Assembly: GCA_003170275.1 (NCBI GenBank)
Contig: PNAM01000039.1
Span: forward strand, 33,438-86,362
Reading direction: 5' to 3'
Origin: Myxococcales bacterium
Lineage (GTDB): Bacteria > Myxococcota_A > Polyangia > Palsa-1104
DNA: 52,925 nucleotides
Shown one piece after another: positions 1-8,784 of this stretch. Position 1 is the stretch's first letter. Each line of letters opens with the position of its first letter. The translations under genes and the position numbers were made by a program. The notes under the pieces are model-generated. The model was given only the letters and a program-made list of their open reading frames with translations. It had not been told where the DNA came from and searched no databases.

Positions 1-717
1 TGGTGGCAGACCGAGACCGGCGCGATCATGATCTCGCCGCTGCCCGGCGCCACGCCCACCAAGCCCGGCTCGTGCACCCGCCCGCTGCCCGGCATCGACG
101 TCGAGGTGGTCGACAAGCAGGGACGGACCTGCAAGCCCAACGTGGGCGGGTTTTTGGTCATCCGCCGCCCGTGGCCGTCGATGCTGCGCACGGTGTGGGG
201 CGATCCGGATCGCTACGTGAAGAACTATTTCTCCGAGATCCAGATCGACGGCCACCCGGTCTACTTCGCTGGCGACGGCGCGCGCCGCGACGCCGACGGT
301 TACTTCTGGGTGATGGGCCGCGTCGACGACGTGATCAATGTGGCCGGCCACCGGCTCGGCACCATGGAGATCGAGAGCGCGCTGGTCGGGCACCCCGACG
401 TCGCCGAGGCGGCGGTGGTCGGCCGCCCCGACGAGCTCAAGGGCCAGGCGGTGGTCGCGTTCGTCACGCTGCGCAGCGGCCGCACCGGCACGCCCGAGAC
501 CAAGGCCGCGCTCGCCGCGCACGTCGTCAAGGAGATCGGCGCGCTCGCCCGCCCCGAAGAGATCCGCTTCACCGACGCGCTCCCCAAGACCCGCTCCGGC
601 AAGATCATGCGCCGCCTGCTCAAGGAGATCGCCGCCGGCGGCCAGATCAAGGGCGACACCACCACCCTCGAAGACATGGCCGTGCTCAACCGCCTCTCCC
701 AATCCGACGAAGACTAG
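1..717 (+). CDS. acs: acetyl-CoA synthetase (AMP-forming), C-terminal part
   Basis: The reading frame is open from the first base, so the gene starts left of the window; 238 residues are visible. They cover the end of an adenylate-forming enzyme that activates acetate with ATP and CoA. Visible family motifs are WWQTETG at the very start, the Y-F-A-G-D-G-A segment that holds the ATP-ribose-binding Asp, [13 protein letters not shown] at the domain hinge, and the C-terminal [12 protein letters not shown] motif with the catalytic, acetylation-prone Lys. The wording of these motifs is that of acetyl-CoA or propionyl-CoA synthetases rather than of long-chain acyl ligases. It converges on the Smr gene with a gap of 4 bases. 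Confidence 0.93.
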   Translation, partial: WWQTETGAIMISPLPGATPTKPGSCTRPLPGIDVEVVDKQGRTCKPNVGGFLVIRRPWPSMLRTVWGDPDRYVKNYFSEIQIDGHPVYFAGDGARRDADGYFWVMGRVDDVINVAGHRLGTMEIESALVGHPDVAEAAVVGRPDELKGQAVVAFVTLRSGRTGTPETKAALAAHVVKEIGALARPEEIRFTDALPKTRSGKIMRRLLKEIAAGGQIKGDTTTLEDMAVLNRLSQSDED

Positions 718-721
718 GCCT

Positions 722-1381
722 TTACTTTCGTAGGAGCAGATAGAGCGCGCCGGCGCCGCCGTCGTGGGGGCGCGCGGTGCAGAAGGCGAGGACCGCGCGC
801 GCGCTGCGGCCGCGGGTGAGCCAGACCTTCAGGCGCTCCTTGAGGACCGGGATGCCGTCGGCGGAGTTGTGGCCGCGGCCGTGGATGATCAGCACGCAGC
901 GCTTGCCGCTGTTGCGTGCGTGGTCGATGAAGCGCTCGACCTCGCCGCGCGCCTCTTCCGAGGTCAGCCCGTGCAGATCGAGCTGGGCCTGGAGCGCGTA
1001 GTCGCCCTTCTTCAAGTTCTTGAGCAGGCGGCGGTCGATGCCCGGCGCGAGGCCTTCGAAGGTTTCGTCGCCGTCGCTCACCTCGAACGGCCCGACCCCG
1101 TCGATCAGATCGGCGAGCTGCGCGTAGGCCTCGGAGTCTTCGCCTTCGCGGCGCGACCGCGGCGGGCGCGGGGCCGTCGGCGGCGGCGCGTTCAGGCGGC
1201 CGCGCGGGTCGGGCGCCAGCGGTTGCACGCCGCCCATCTCGTCTTCGAACAACCGCTCGTCGCTGACCGACGGCGCGGGCTCCACCTTCGGGGCCGGCTT
1301 CGGCGCGGGCGCAGGAGGAGCGGGCACCTGCTTCTTGATGTCCGCGAACGGGTTGTTGAAGCCTTTGGGCTTCTTGCCCAT
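722..1381 (-). CDS. Smr domain protein
   Basis: A 219-residue protein. Residues 1-80 are Pro/Ala-rich and probably disordered. The last 85 residues form a Smr domain: L-D-L-H-G-L-T-S-E-E-A near residue 137, then I-I-H-G-R-G-H-N-S near residue 170 and the tail after V-L-A-F-C-T-A-R-P. Smr domains are small nucleases related to the C-terminus of MutS2, and the LDLHG and HGRG motifs are the hallmark. The start codon lies 4 bases after the stop of the upstream S9 peptidase gene, so the two are probably co-transcribed. The substrate (DNA or RNA) cannot be told from sequence. Confidence 0.9.
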   Translation of the reverse strand: MGKKPKGFNNPFADIKKQVPAPPAPAPKPAPKVEPAPSVSDERLFEDEMGGVQPLAPDPRGRLNAPPPTAPRPPRSRREGEDSEAYAQLADLIDGVGPFEVSDGDETFEGLAPGIDRRLLKNLKKGDYALQAQLDLHGLTSEEARGEVERFIDHARNSGKRCVLIIHGRGHNSADGIPVLKERLKVWLTRGRSARAVLAFCTARPHDGGAGALYLLLRK

Positions 1382-1385
1382 CCCG

Positions 1386-3335
1386 CTACTTTAGCAGGTA
1401 CTCCTCGAAGAACAGCGTGGTCGCGTTGTTGAAGAAGTCGCGGTTCACTCGCTTCTGGAACCCGTGCCCCTCGTCCTTGGCGAGCAAGTACCACACCTTG
1501 CCGCCGCCCTCGCGCACGGTCTTGACGATCTGCTCGGCCTGGCTCGCCGGCACGCGCGGATCGTTCTTGCCCTGCGCGACGAACAGCGGCGCCTTTATCT
1601 TGGCCGCGTTGGTGGTCGGCGCGATCCGCGTCAGGTACTTGCGCATCTCCGGATCGCGCTCGTCGCCGTACTCGGCGCGGCGCAGATCGCGGCGGTAGGC
1701 CTCGGTGCGCTCGAGGAACGTGACGAAGTTGGCCACGCCGACGATCTCCACGCCGCACTTGATGCGCTCGGGAAAAGCCTCCATCGCCGCCAGCACCATG
1801 TAGCCGCCGTACGATCCGCCGAACACGGCGACGCGCTTGGCGTCGAGCTCGGGCCGCTCGCCCAGCCAGTACAACAAATGGCCGATGTCCTTGACCGAGT
1901 CCTCGCGCTTGGCGCCGTTGTCGAGCTCGAGGAAGGTCTTGCCGTAGCCGCTCGAGCCGCGCACGTTCGGCACCAGCACCGCCGCGCCCAGCTCGTTCGC
2001 CCAGTACTGGATGAGCGGGTTGAACGCCGCGGTCGACTGCGACTCCGGCCCGCCGTGGATGTTGATGATCACCGGCGCGGGGTGCTGCGCGTCGGCGGTG
2101 CGCGGCTTGTAGTACCAGGCCGAGATCGCGCGATCGTCGAAGCTGGTGTACTGCACCAGCTCGGGCGAGAGGAACAGGCTGGCGTTGAGCCCGCCCACCT
2201 CGCTGAACGTCCAGCGCGTGAGCTTGCGCGACTTCAGCTCGACGGAGAACGCATCCGAGGTCGACTGCGCGGTCGAAATCGCGAATCCGAGCCGCTTCGA
2301 CTGCATGTCGAACTTGATGTGCGAGACCACGCCCTTGGGCAGCGCGATGCGCGTCGCGCGGGTCTTGACCGCCAGCGGCTTGTCGGCGGGCGCGAGGTAC
2401 AGCGCGCTGGTGCCGCCCTCGTTGGCCACGTACGCGAGCCAGTTGCCGTCGGGCGACAGCGCCAGCGAGTCCACGTCCCAGCGCAGGCCCGGGGTGAGCA
2501 CCTCCTGCTTGCCGCTCGTCAGGTCCGCGTACACGAGCTGGCGGAACTCCGCGTCTTCGTCGGAGGTGTAGAACACGCCGCCGGCGGTCTTCCCTTGGCC
2601 CTCGCGCGCGAACGCCGCGTCCGAGTACGAGATGCGCTTGCCCTCTTTCGGGTTGAGCTGCTTGGACTCGCCGGTCACCAGATCGAGCGTCCAAAGGCTC
2701 GACTCGTTGATCGACACGAAGTGGTGCAACAGGAGCTGCGCGTCGTCGCGGGACCAATCGAGCGGGTTCCACTGCCCCTCGCAGTCGCGCACGCGCTTGA
2801 CGGTCCGCCCGTCGAAGCCGTTCATCACGTGGATGTCGAAGTCCTTGCCGTTGCGCGCCGTCGACGAGAACGCGAAGCGCGCGCCGCCGTTCGACGGCAG
2901 GAACGTCTCGTTGCGCGACTTGCCGTCGGTGACCAGCGTGTACGAGCCGGTCGCGCGCTCGAACCAATAATATTGGAAAAACTCCGCGCCGCCGGTATCC
3001 ATGCGGAAGAAGAAGCCGCGGTCCGCGTGCTTGGCGCCATACACCGCCGACGACACCGGCTCGGTGAAGAACGTGAGCTGCTGGCGATCCATCCCCGGCG
3101 CCTGTACGAAGTGCACCTGCGAGGTGTCGCCGAAGCGCGTCGCGATCAGCATGCCCGCGCCCGACGGTTCCCAATCGAGAAACGCCGCGCCGCGCGCGCT
3201 CAAATATTGGTTGGATCGATCGACGATCCGTTTGGGAATCTCGGGAACGCCGTCGATGACCAGGTTGCCCTGCTCGCGCGTCTGCGCGTACGCGGGGGCG
3301 CAGGCCAGCAGCAGCAACGCAAGAGCGGTCCTCAT
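1386..3335 (-). CDS. S9 family (prolyl oligopeptidase-like) peptidase, secreted
   Basis: A 649-residue protein with a hydrophobic N-terminal signal peptide (MRTALALLLLACAPAYA, likely cleaved after A-Y-A). Residues 40-380 look like a beta-propeller, as in acylaminoacyl peptidase and dipeptidyl peptidase IV relatives. The C-terminal alpha/beta hydrolase domain has the nucleophile motif G-G-S-Y-G-G, the Asp in Q-G-K-N-D-P-R-V, and the His in D-E-G-H-G-F, so the catalytic triad is complete. The oxyanion-side motif H-G-G-P-E is also present. It probably acts in the periplasm on short peptides. It is divergent from the YyaL-like gene, with starts only about 20 bases apart. A weak -10 (TAAAGT) lies about 9 bases before the start. 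Confidence 0.93.
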   Translation of the reverse strand: MRTALALLLLACAPAYAQTREQGNLVIDGVPEIPKRIVDRSNQYLSARGAAFLDWEPSGAGMLIATRFGDTSQVHFVQAPGMDRQQLTFFTEPVSSAVYGAKHADRGFFFRMDTGGAEFFQYYWFERATGSYTLVTDGKSRNETFLPSNGGARFAFSSTARNGKDFDIHVMNGFDGRTVKRVRDCEGQWNPLDWSRDDAQLLLHHFVSINESSLWTLDLVTGESKQLNPKEGKRISYSDAAFAREGQGKTAGGVFYTSDEDAEFRQLVYADLTSGKQEVLTPGLRWDVDSLALSPDGNWLAYVANEGGTSALYLAPADKPLAVKTRATRIALPKGVVSHIKFDMQSKRLGFAISTAQSTSDAFSVELKSRKLTRWTFSEVGGLNASLFLSPELVQYTSFDDRAISAWYYKPRTADAQHPAPVIINIHGGPESQSTAAFNPLIQYWANELGAAVLVPNVRGSSGYGKTFLELDNGAKREDSVKDIGHLLYWLGERPELDAKRVAVFGGSYGGYMVLAAMEAFPERIKCGVEIVGVANFVTFLERTEAYRRDLRRAEYGDERDPEMRKYLTRIAPTTNAAKIKAPLFVAQGKNDPRVPASQAEQIVKTVREGGGKVWYLLAKDEGHGFQKRVNRDFFNNATTLFFEEYLLK

Positions 3336-3355
3336 TGGCGTGCTACTTTACACGA

Positions 3356-4963
3356 GTGTCGAGCCTCTGTTGGCTGCCGTGGGGAGACGACGCGTTCGCG
3401 CGCTGTAAGCCGCTCCTCGTGGTGATCGGCACCAGCCTGTCGCATGCGTGCCGCGTGCTCGACGACGAGTCGCTCGACGACCCCGAGGTGCAGCAGTTGA
3501 TCGCCGCGCGCTTCACCGCGGTGCGCGTCGACGCCGATGCGCGACCCGATCTCGACGCGCGCTATCAGCCGCCCGGGCAGAACGAATCGTGGCCGCTGGT
3601 GTGCGTGCTTTCGCCGGCGGGCGAGCTGCTGACCGCGCGCACGCGACTGTCGCGAACCGCATTCCGACAATTACTCGTGCATCCTGCCCAGGATGGCCCC
3701 TCGCCTTCGGCGCAAGGAAGGGGCAACGCCAACGTCGTCGACGCGATCCGCGCCGGCTTCAGCCCGATCCTCGGCGGCTTCGGCCCACCCCCGAAGCTCC
3801 CGCACGCCCCGGCCCTCGATCTGCTCCTCGCGCTCCCCGATCCCTGGGCCCTTCCGATTGTCCGCCGCACGCTCGACGCGCTCATGGAAGGCGGCATCCA
3901 CGATCAGCTCGGCGGCGGCTTTCACCGCGATTCCACCGACGAGAAATGGATCGTCCCCCACTTCGAAAAGCGCGCCGCCGATCAAGCCGCGCTGCTCGGC
4001 ACCTACCTGGCCGCGCACGCGCGCACCGGCGAGGCGCGCTATCTCGAGGTCGCGCGCGGCATCTTGCGCTACCTCGATCGGTTGGCCGCGCCGGGCGGCG
4101 GTTGGTTCGCGGGCGAGGCGGCCGACATCGGCGCGTACGACGACGGCAGCCACTACACCTGGACCGTCGACGAAGCGCGCGCGGCGCTGTTGCCCGACGA
4201 GCTGGCGGTCGCGCAGCGCTACTGGGACATCTTCGGCCGCGGCGAGCTGCACACCGATCCCACGCGCAACGTGCTGTTCGTGGTCGCCTCGGTCGCCGCC
4301 ATCGCCGAAGATCTCGGCCAGCCCGCGCCGCGCATCGCCGCGCTGGTGGCCACCGCGCGTAACAAGCTGCTCGCCGCCCGCGACGCGCGTCCCCGGCCGG
4401 CGCTCGATCGCACCCTCTACGTCGCGTCCAACGCGCACCTCGCGCGCATCCTCGTCGCGCTCCCCGACCAGCGCGCCGCCGCCTTGCAAGCGCTCGCGCG
4501 GCTCTACGCGCAGGCGCTCGGCCCCGACGGCGCGGTCCGCCATTCGCTCGACGACACCCGCGACGACACCCGGGACGACAGTCGTTCGGTCGCCTGGCTC
4601 GACTCCCACGCGCAGCTCGCGCTGGCGGCGCTGGCCGCGTTCGACGCCACCGGCGATTCGTCGCATCGCGCCGTCGCCGCGCGCATCGCCGATCACCTGC
4701 TCGCACAGTTCGCCGGCGACCAGGGCGGCTTCTTCGATCGCCCGCGCGACGCCGGCGGACGCGGCCAGCTCGCCGAGCGCGTGCGCCCGGTTCGCGACGG
4801 CTCGGCCGCGAGCGGCAACGCGCTCGCCGGCCGCCTCTTGCACGGCCTTGGGCGCACCGATCTCGCGCGCAAGCTGGTGGACTCGCTGGTCGCGCTGGCA
4901 AACGAGCAAGGCGTGCGCGGCGCCGGTCTCATTGAGCTTGCACATGTCCTCGCAGATCGCTGA
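3356..4963 (+). CDS. YyaL/SSP411-like protein (DUF255 thioredoxin-like plus glycosidase-like helical domain)
   Basis: I chose the GTG at 3356 (535 residues); an in-frame TTG at 3335 collides with the divergent gene. Near the start, L-P-W-G-D-D-A-F corresponds to the YPWG-EAF motif of the DUF255 thioredoxin-like domain. The usual S-x-C-H-W-C-H redox site is replaced by S-L-S-H-A-C-R, so the first Cys is missing. The rest is helical and matches the (alpha/alpha)-barrel half, with G-G-I-H-D-Q-L-G-G-G-F-H-R and W-x-V-P-H-F-E-K motifs. Family members are typically near 650-700 residues, so this one lacks the customary leader and some internal segments. It is probably a member that lost its redox role. 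The function is not known for the family. Confidence 0.82.
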   Translation: MSSLCWLPWGDDAFARCKPLLVVIGTSLSHACRVLDDESLDDPEVQQLIAARFTAVRVDADARPDLDARYQPPGQNESWPLVCVLSPAGELLTARTRLSRTAFRQLLVHPAQDGPSPSAQGRGNANVVDAIRAGFSPILGGFGPPPKLPHAPALDLLLALPDPWALPIVRRTLDALMEGGIHDQLGGGFHRDSTDEKWIVPHFEKRAADQAALLGTYLAAHARTGEARYLEVARGILRYLDRLAAPGGGWFAGEAADIGAYDDGSHYTWTVDEARAALLPDELAVAQRYWDIFGRGELHTDPTRNVLFVVASVAAIAEDLGQPAPRIAALVATARNKLLAARDARPRPALDRTLYVASNAHLARILVALPDQRAAALQALARLYAQALGPDGAVRHSLDDTRDDTRDDSRSVAWLDSHAQLALAALAAFDATGDSSHRAVAARIADHLLAQFAGDQGGFFDRPRDAGGRGQLAERVRPVRDGSAASGNALAGRLLHGLGRTDLARKLVDSLVALANEQGVRGAGLIELAHVLADR

Positions 4964-4973
4964 TGCTCGCGCC

Positions 4974-6287
4974 ATGGCGTTCTCTCCGCGCTTTCTGAAA
5001 CACAAGGGGATCACCGTCATCCAGAAGCTCGACCCGTCGGTGCAGCGGTTGCACCCGGGCAAGGTTGGGATCGTGCTGGCGGGCGGCGCGGTGTCGGGCG
5101 GCGCGTTCAAGGCTGGCGGTCTGCGCGCGCTCGACGAAGCGCTGGTCAAGCGGCGCCTGCCCGGCGGCACCGCGCACGCGTTCGGTCTCAACGAGTTCGA
5201 CGTGTTCGTCGGGCTCTCGGCCGGCAGCGTGCTCGCCTCGGTGCTCGCCGCGGGCATCGGGCCCGACGAGATCTTCCGCATCCTGCGCGGCTCGAGCGAC
5301 ACCTACGACGCGTTCCGCCCGTGGCACTTCATGCGTCCGTCGGCGCCGTTCGAGATGATCGAGCGCATGCGCCTGTTCGCCTCGCGCGAGCAGGAGCTGT
5401 TCACCAACTGGCTCTCGGGCGCCACCGATCCGCGCTCCGGCGATCGCTTCAGCTTCGGCGCCACGCTCGGCAAGATGGCGCAGAACGTCGCGCGCCTCTT
5501 GCCCACCGGGCTGTTCGATCCGCGCTCGCTCGAGCAGTATCTGCGCCGCAACATCGGCTTCACCGGCATCTCCGACGACTTCGCGCTCGCCTTTCAGCAG
5601 ACCGGCAAGGAGCTCTACCTCACCGCCACCGACTTGAATCGCGGCGAGATCGTGGTCTTCGGCCACGACGAGCCGTACGGAAAGATCCCGATCTCGTCGG
5701 CGATCGCCGCCAGCTGCGCGCTGCCGCTCTGGTACAAGCCGATGCTGATCGACAACCCGCTGCGCGGCCAGCCCGGCGAGCCGGACCGGCTCGATCTGGT
5801 CGACGGCGGGCTCATGCGCACCGCCAACGTGCGCGTGGCCGTCGAGAAGGGCTGCGAGCTGGTGGTCTGCTACAACCCGTTCACGCGCATCCGTTACGAC
5901 CGCGCCGGCCGCAACCTGTACGAGCACGGCCTGCCGTCGATCGCCTCGCAGGCGGTGCGCACCATGATCGGCGCGCGCCTCGATCTCGCCAAGGAGGTGG
6001 TGTTCCTCGACGAGAACGTCAAGGCGGACGTGGTGTTCATCGAGCCCGCCGAGGACGACTACACCTTCTTCGGGATGGGCGCGCTCAACTTCTGGACCAA
6101 GGATCGCGCCGCCGCCCACGGCTACCAGGCGGTGCGCGAATCGATCGAGGCCTCGCACGAGTTGCTCGGCTCGGTGTTCCGCAACCACGGCATCGAGCTG
6201 CGCATGCCGCCGCGCACGCCCGCGCTGGCGCCGACCGAAGCGCGCATGCAGGTCAAGCTACGCGAGAGCCGCGGCGCGCAGCGGTAG
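4974..6287 (+). CDS. patatin-like phospholipase family protein
   Basis: A 437-residue protein from the ATG at 4974; an in-frame ATG at 4944 would overlap the upstream stop by 20 bases. The patatin fold is shown by the oxyanion loop G-G-A-V-S-G-G-A-F-K, the nucleophile motif G-L-S-A-G-S, and the Asp of the Ser-Asp dyad in L-V-D-G-G-L. Patatin-like enzymes hydrolyse acyl esters of membrane lipids. There is no signal peptide, so it is probably cytoplasmic or membrane-peripheral. It sits between the YyaL-like and UbiB-like genes, 10 bases after the first and 1 base before the second, and looks like the middle of a three-gene operon. The natural substrate is unknown. Confidence 0.88.
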   Translation: MAFSPRFLKHKGITVIQKLDPSVQRLHPGKVGIVLAGGAVSGGAFKAGGLRALDEALVKRRLPGGTAHAFGLNEFDVFVGLSAGSVLASVLAAGIGPDEIFRILRGSSDTYDAFRPWHFMRPSAPFEMIERMRLFASREQELFTNWLSGATDPRSGDRFSFGATLGKMAQNVARLLPTGLFDPRSLEQYLRRNIGFTGISDDFALAFQQTGKELYLTATDLNRGEIVVFGHDEPYGKIPISSAIAASCALPLWYKPMLIDNPLRGQPGEPDRLDLVDGGLMRTANVRVAVEKGCELVVCYNPFTRIRYDRAGRNLYEHGLPSIASQAVRTMIGARLDLAKEVVFLDENVKADVVFIEPAEDDYTFFGMGALNFWTKDRAAAHGYQAVRESIEASHELLGSVFRNHGIELRMPPRTPALAPTEARMQVKLRESRGAQR

Positions 6288-6288
6288 C

Positions 6289-7668
6289 ATGCTCTCCGCC
6301 GACGGCGACGGCGCGGCGCTCGCATGGGCGGCTCTGGGCGGCCTCGCGACCCTCTGGCTCCTGCGCGGCGATCGCCAGCTCATCCTCGCCGGCACGACGT
6401 TGGTCCGGCTGTTGGTCACTGGCTGGGTGTTCACCCGCTACGTCGTCGAAGGGCTGCGCCGTCGCGTCAAGGGCGAGCGGGGGCTCGGCCCGCAGCTGGT
6501 GCGCCGCGCGTTCGAGGAGCTGGGCCCCACCTACCTCAAGCTGGCGCAGCTGGTCGCCTCGTCGGAGGGCCTGTTCCCCGAGGCGTACTGCAAGGAGTTT
6601 GGAAAGACGCTCGATCGTGTCCCGCCGTTCGACTTCGCGCAGGTGGATCGCACGCTGCGTGAAGATCTGAAGGCGCCGCCGTCGCGCTGGTTTCAGCACA
6701 TCGAGGAGACGCCGCTCGCCTCGGCGTCGATCGCGCAGGTGCACGCCGCCACGCTGCCCGACGGGCGCGAGGTGGTGATCAAGGTGCAGCGGCCGAACAT
6801 CGGCCGGCGCGTGGCGGCCGACATGCGCATCTTGCGAATCGGCGCCGGGCTGATGACCATCTTTCCGCGCGTCGAGCTCGCCAATCCGGTGGCGATCATC
6901 GACGACTTCGCGCGCACGCTGCAGGAGGAGCTCGACTTCGAGCTCGAGGCGCGCAACATGGACGAGTTCAACCACATCATGCACGAGCTCGGGCACGCCG
7001 ACGTGCGCGCGCCGATCGTCGAGCACGCGCTGACCAGCCGGCGCGTGATCACCATGTCGCGCTTCTACGGCGTGCGCGTCGACGACGTCGAAGCGGTGCG
7101 CGCGCGCGCCACCGACACGGAAGGCAAGCTGGTTCACGGCCTGCACGCCTGGTTCCAGTGCATGATCCTGTACGGCTTCTTCCACGGCGACGTGCACGCC
7201 GGAAATCTCATGCTGCTCGACGACGGCGCGCTCGGCTTCCTCGACTTCGGCATCATCGGCCGCTTTACGCCGCGCACGCGCCGCCTGATCACCGACTACA
7301 TCGTCAGCTTCGCCACCGGCGAATACCGAAAGCTCGGCCAGACGCTGCTGGCCATGGACGCGGTCGCCTACGGCGTCGACCTCGACGAGATGTCCAGGGA
7401 CCTCGAGCGCGCCTACGCGCCGATGCTCAAGCTCTCGTTCGGCGACATCAAGTACGGCGACGTGCTGCCCGAGATCATGCGCGTCTCGGTCAAGCACCGC
7501 ATGCGGCTGCCGCGCGAGTTCGTGTTGGTTACCAAGCAGATGCTGTACTTCGATCGCTACGCGAAGCTGCTCGCGCCGCGGCTCAACATCTTCTCCGATC
7601 CGCGCCTGGTCGCGGCCATCGGCCAGGATGTGCTGCGCGCACGCATGTTGACCGACAATGAGTCGTAG
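6289..7668 (+). CDS. ABC1/UbiB-family protein kinase-like protein
   Basis: A 459-residue protein with an N-terminal hydrophobic stretch (residues 8-45) and a UbiB-type atypical kinase domain. The signature Ala-rich loop reads L-A-S-A-S-I-A-Q-V-H. The catalytic loop reads F-H-G-D-V-H-A-G-N and the metal-binding motif L-D-F-G-I-I-G. The family's KxGQ motif is altered to K-L-A-Q near residue 85. Proteins of this group support ubiquinone or other isoprenoid-lipid metabolism in the membrane by an ATPase-like activity. It is the last gene of the YyaL-patatin-UbiB operon (1-base gap), so a role in membrane lipid handling fits. It need not be the true UbiB orthologue. Confidence 0.9.
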   Translation: MLSADGDGAALAWAALGGLATLWLLRGDRQLILAGTTLVRLLVTGWVFTRYVVEGLRRRVKGERGLGPQLVRRAFEELGPTYLKLAQLVASSEGLFPEAYCKEFGKTLDRVPPFDFAQVDRTLREDLKAPPSRWFQHIEETPLASASIAQVHAATLPDGREVVIKVQRPNIGRRVAADMRILRIGAGLMTIFPRVELANPVAIIDDFARTLQEELDFELEARNMDEFNHIMHELGHADVRAPIVEHALTSRRVITMSRFYGVRVDDVEAVRARATDTEGKLVHGLHAWFQCMILYGFFHGDVHAGNLMLLDDGALGFLDFGIIGRFTPRTRRLITDYIVSFATGEYRKLGQTLLAMDAVAYGVDLDEMSRDLERAYAPMLKLSFGDIKYGDVLPEIMRVSVKHRMRLPREFVLVTKQMLYFDRYAKLLAPRLNIFSDPRLVAAIGQDVLRARMLTDNES

Positions 7669-7762
7669 CTGTCGGATTTCAATCTCATTGTAAAAATACG
7701 CCGATAGACAAGGAGAATTTGCGTCTGGTATCGTCAGACTACGGGGCTTCACAGGGGTAGGG

Positions 7763-8332
7763 GTGACGATGCGAAGCGTGCAAGTACAGTTTCCGTCGGG
7801 GCGCGAGGTGCTCTCCAGTTATTGGGGCTTCCTCGAGAACGGCGGGCTCGTTCTCAAGGATCCGAAGGACCTCAACGAAGGCGATTCGATCCTGCTCGAC
7901 GTTCGCATCAAATCGCTCAAGCAGACCTATCGATTTCTCGGCCGTGTGGTGAAGCGCACGCCGGCGCCGAGCGAGCACAAGGCGTTCATCGCGTTCGCCG
8001 AGGGGCAGGATCAGCAGATGATGCTGAACGCCGCGTGGGCCGACACGCACGACGTGCCGCAACGTAAGCACCGCCGCTACCCCGGTGGCGGTGACGTGCG
8101 CTACGCATCGTACGAAACACCGGAGCAGCGCGCCAAGGGCCACATCCTCGACGTCTCGCCCGGCGGCTGCCGCCTGCGCGGCCCGATCGCGCTGCCGGTC
8201 GGCGCGCGTGTGCTGGTCAACGCGCTCGGCATCGAGCTCGACGGCCAGGTGCGCTGGACCACTCCGGGCAACGAGATGGGCATCGAGTTCTCCAAGCCCG
8301 ACCTGGTCGTCCAAGCCTTCCTCGACCGCTAA
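7763..8332 (+). CDS. PilZ domain protein
   Basis: A 189-residue protein, starting at GTG 7763 or at the ATG two codons later. Residues 1-90 form a beta-rich domain like the N-terminal partner of YcgR-type proteins. Residues 95-189 form a PilZ domain with the c-di-GMP-binding signature: R-K-H-R-R-Y (the RxxxR motif) and D-V-S-P-G-G-C (the D/N-x-S-x-x-G motif). Both binding motifs are intact, so c-di-GMP binding is likely. It stands alone between the UbiB-like gene and a pair of palindromic elements. Two other PilZ-type genes lie in this window. Confidence 0.88.
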   Translation: MTMRSVQVQFPSGREVLSSYWGFLENGGLVLKDPKDLNEGDSILLDVRIKSLKQTYRFLGRVVKRTPAPSEHKAFIAFAEGQDQQMMLNAAWADTHDVPQRKHRRYPGGGDVRYASYETPEQRAKGHILDVSPGGCRLRGPIALPVGARVLVNALGIELDGQVRWTTPGNEMGIEFSKPDLVVQAFLDR

Positions 8333-8354
8333 ACCCACTGTGCTTGATCGGGCC

Positions 8355-8470
8355 GCGAGGGGCACGGGAAGATCCCGCGGCTCAGACAGGTCCTCGCATG
8401 GTGCGCCGTGCTCGCCCGATCTAATGAGGGTGCTGCGGAACTCGCCGCGGGCTCTTCCCGTGCCCCTCGC
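8355..8470 (+). repeat. palindromic element, copy A
   Basis: The 26-base ends (8355-8380 and 8445-8470) are reverse complements of each other with one mismatch, so the element can fold into a long hairpin or cruciform. The 64-base interior begins CTCAGACAGGTCCTCGCATG. Copy B at 8645-8761 has nearly the same interior in opposite orientation. The middle of the arms differs between copies, but pairing inside each copy is kept. Confidence 0.9.
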
Positions 8471-8644
8471 TGTGGTGGTCACGAGCGGTGGCGCTCGCGA
8501 TCGATCCTGGAGTCGGTAGGAAAAATGACTTACGACCCCGGGGTCCTTCTCCCCGATCTCAAGGGGATGACATCCTTTCGGTTCTGGCGTGAATCTGAAA
8601 AGTCGCGCCAAAATCGATCTTGCGACGGGATCGGGCACGGGGGA

Positions 8645-8761
8645 GCGAGGGGTGCAGGGCGATCCCGCGGCGAGTTCCGCAGCACCCTCAGTAGATCGGG
8701 TCACCACCCACGCACCATGCGAGGACCTGTCTGAGCCGCGGGATCGCCCTGCACCCCTCGC
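8645..8761 (-). repeat. palindromic element, copy B (inverted relative to A)
   Basis: The 26-base ends (8645-8670 and 8736-8761) are perfect reverse complements. Read on the minus strand, the interior starts with the same 20 bases as copy A and ends with the same GAGGGTGCTGCGGAACTCG; only the centre differs. The arms carry TGCAGGGCGA where copy A has CACGGGAAGA, and each is matched by a compensating change in the opposite arm. Confidence 0.9.
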
Positions 8762-8784
8762 GGGCGATCGTCCACGGTGTTCGG

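Larger units (their letters stand above)
8333..8784. other. intergenic region holding an inverted pair of palindromic elements
   Basis: This 452-base gap between the PilZ gene and the convergent GMC oxidoreductase gene has no gene I can support. Most of it is the two ~116-base palindromic elements at 8355-8470 and 8645-8761, placed in opposite orientation. The 174 bases between them include a CCCCGGGG-like stretch near 8535-8570 and no start codon with coding character. The whole block 8355-8761 could be one element with long inverted ends. Confidence 0.8.
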
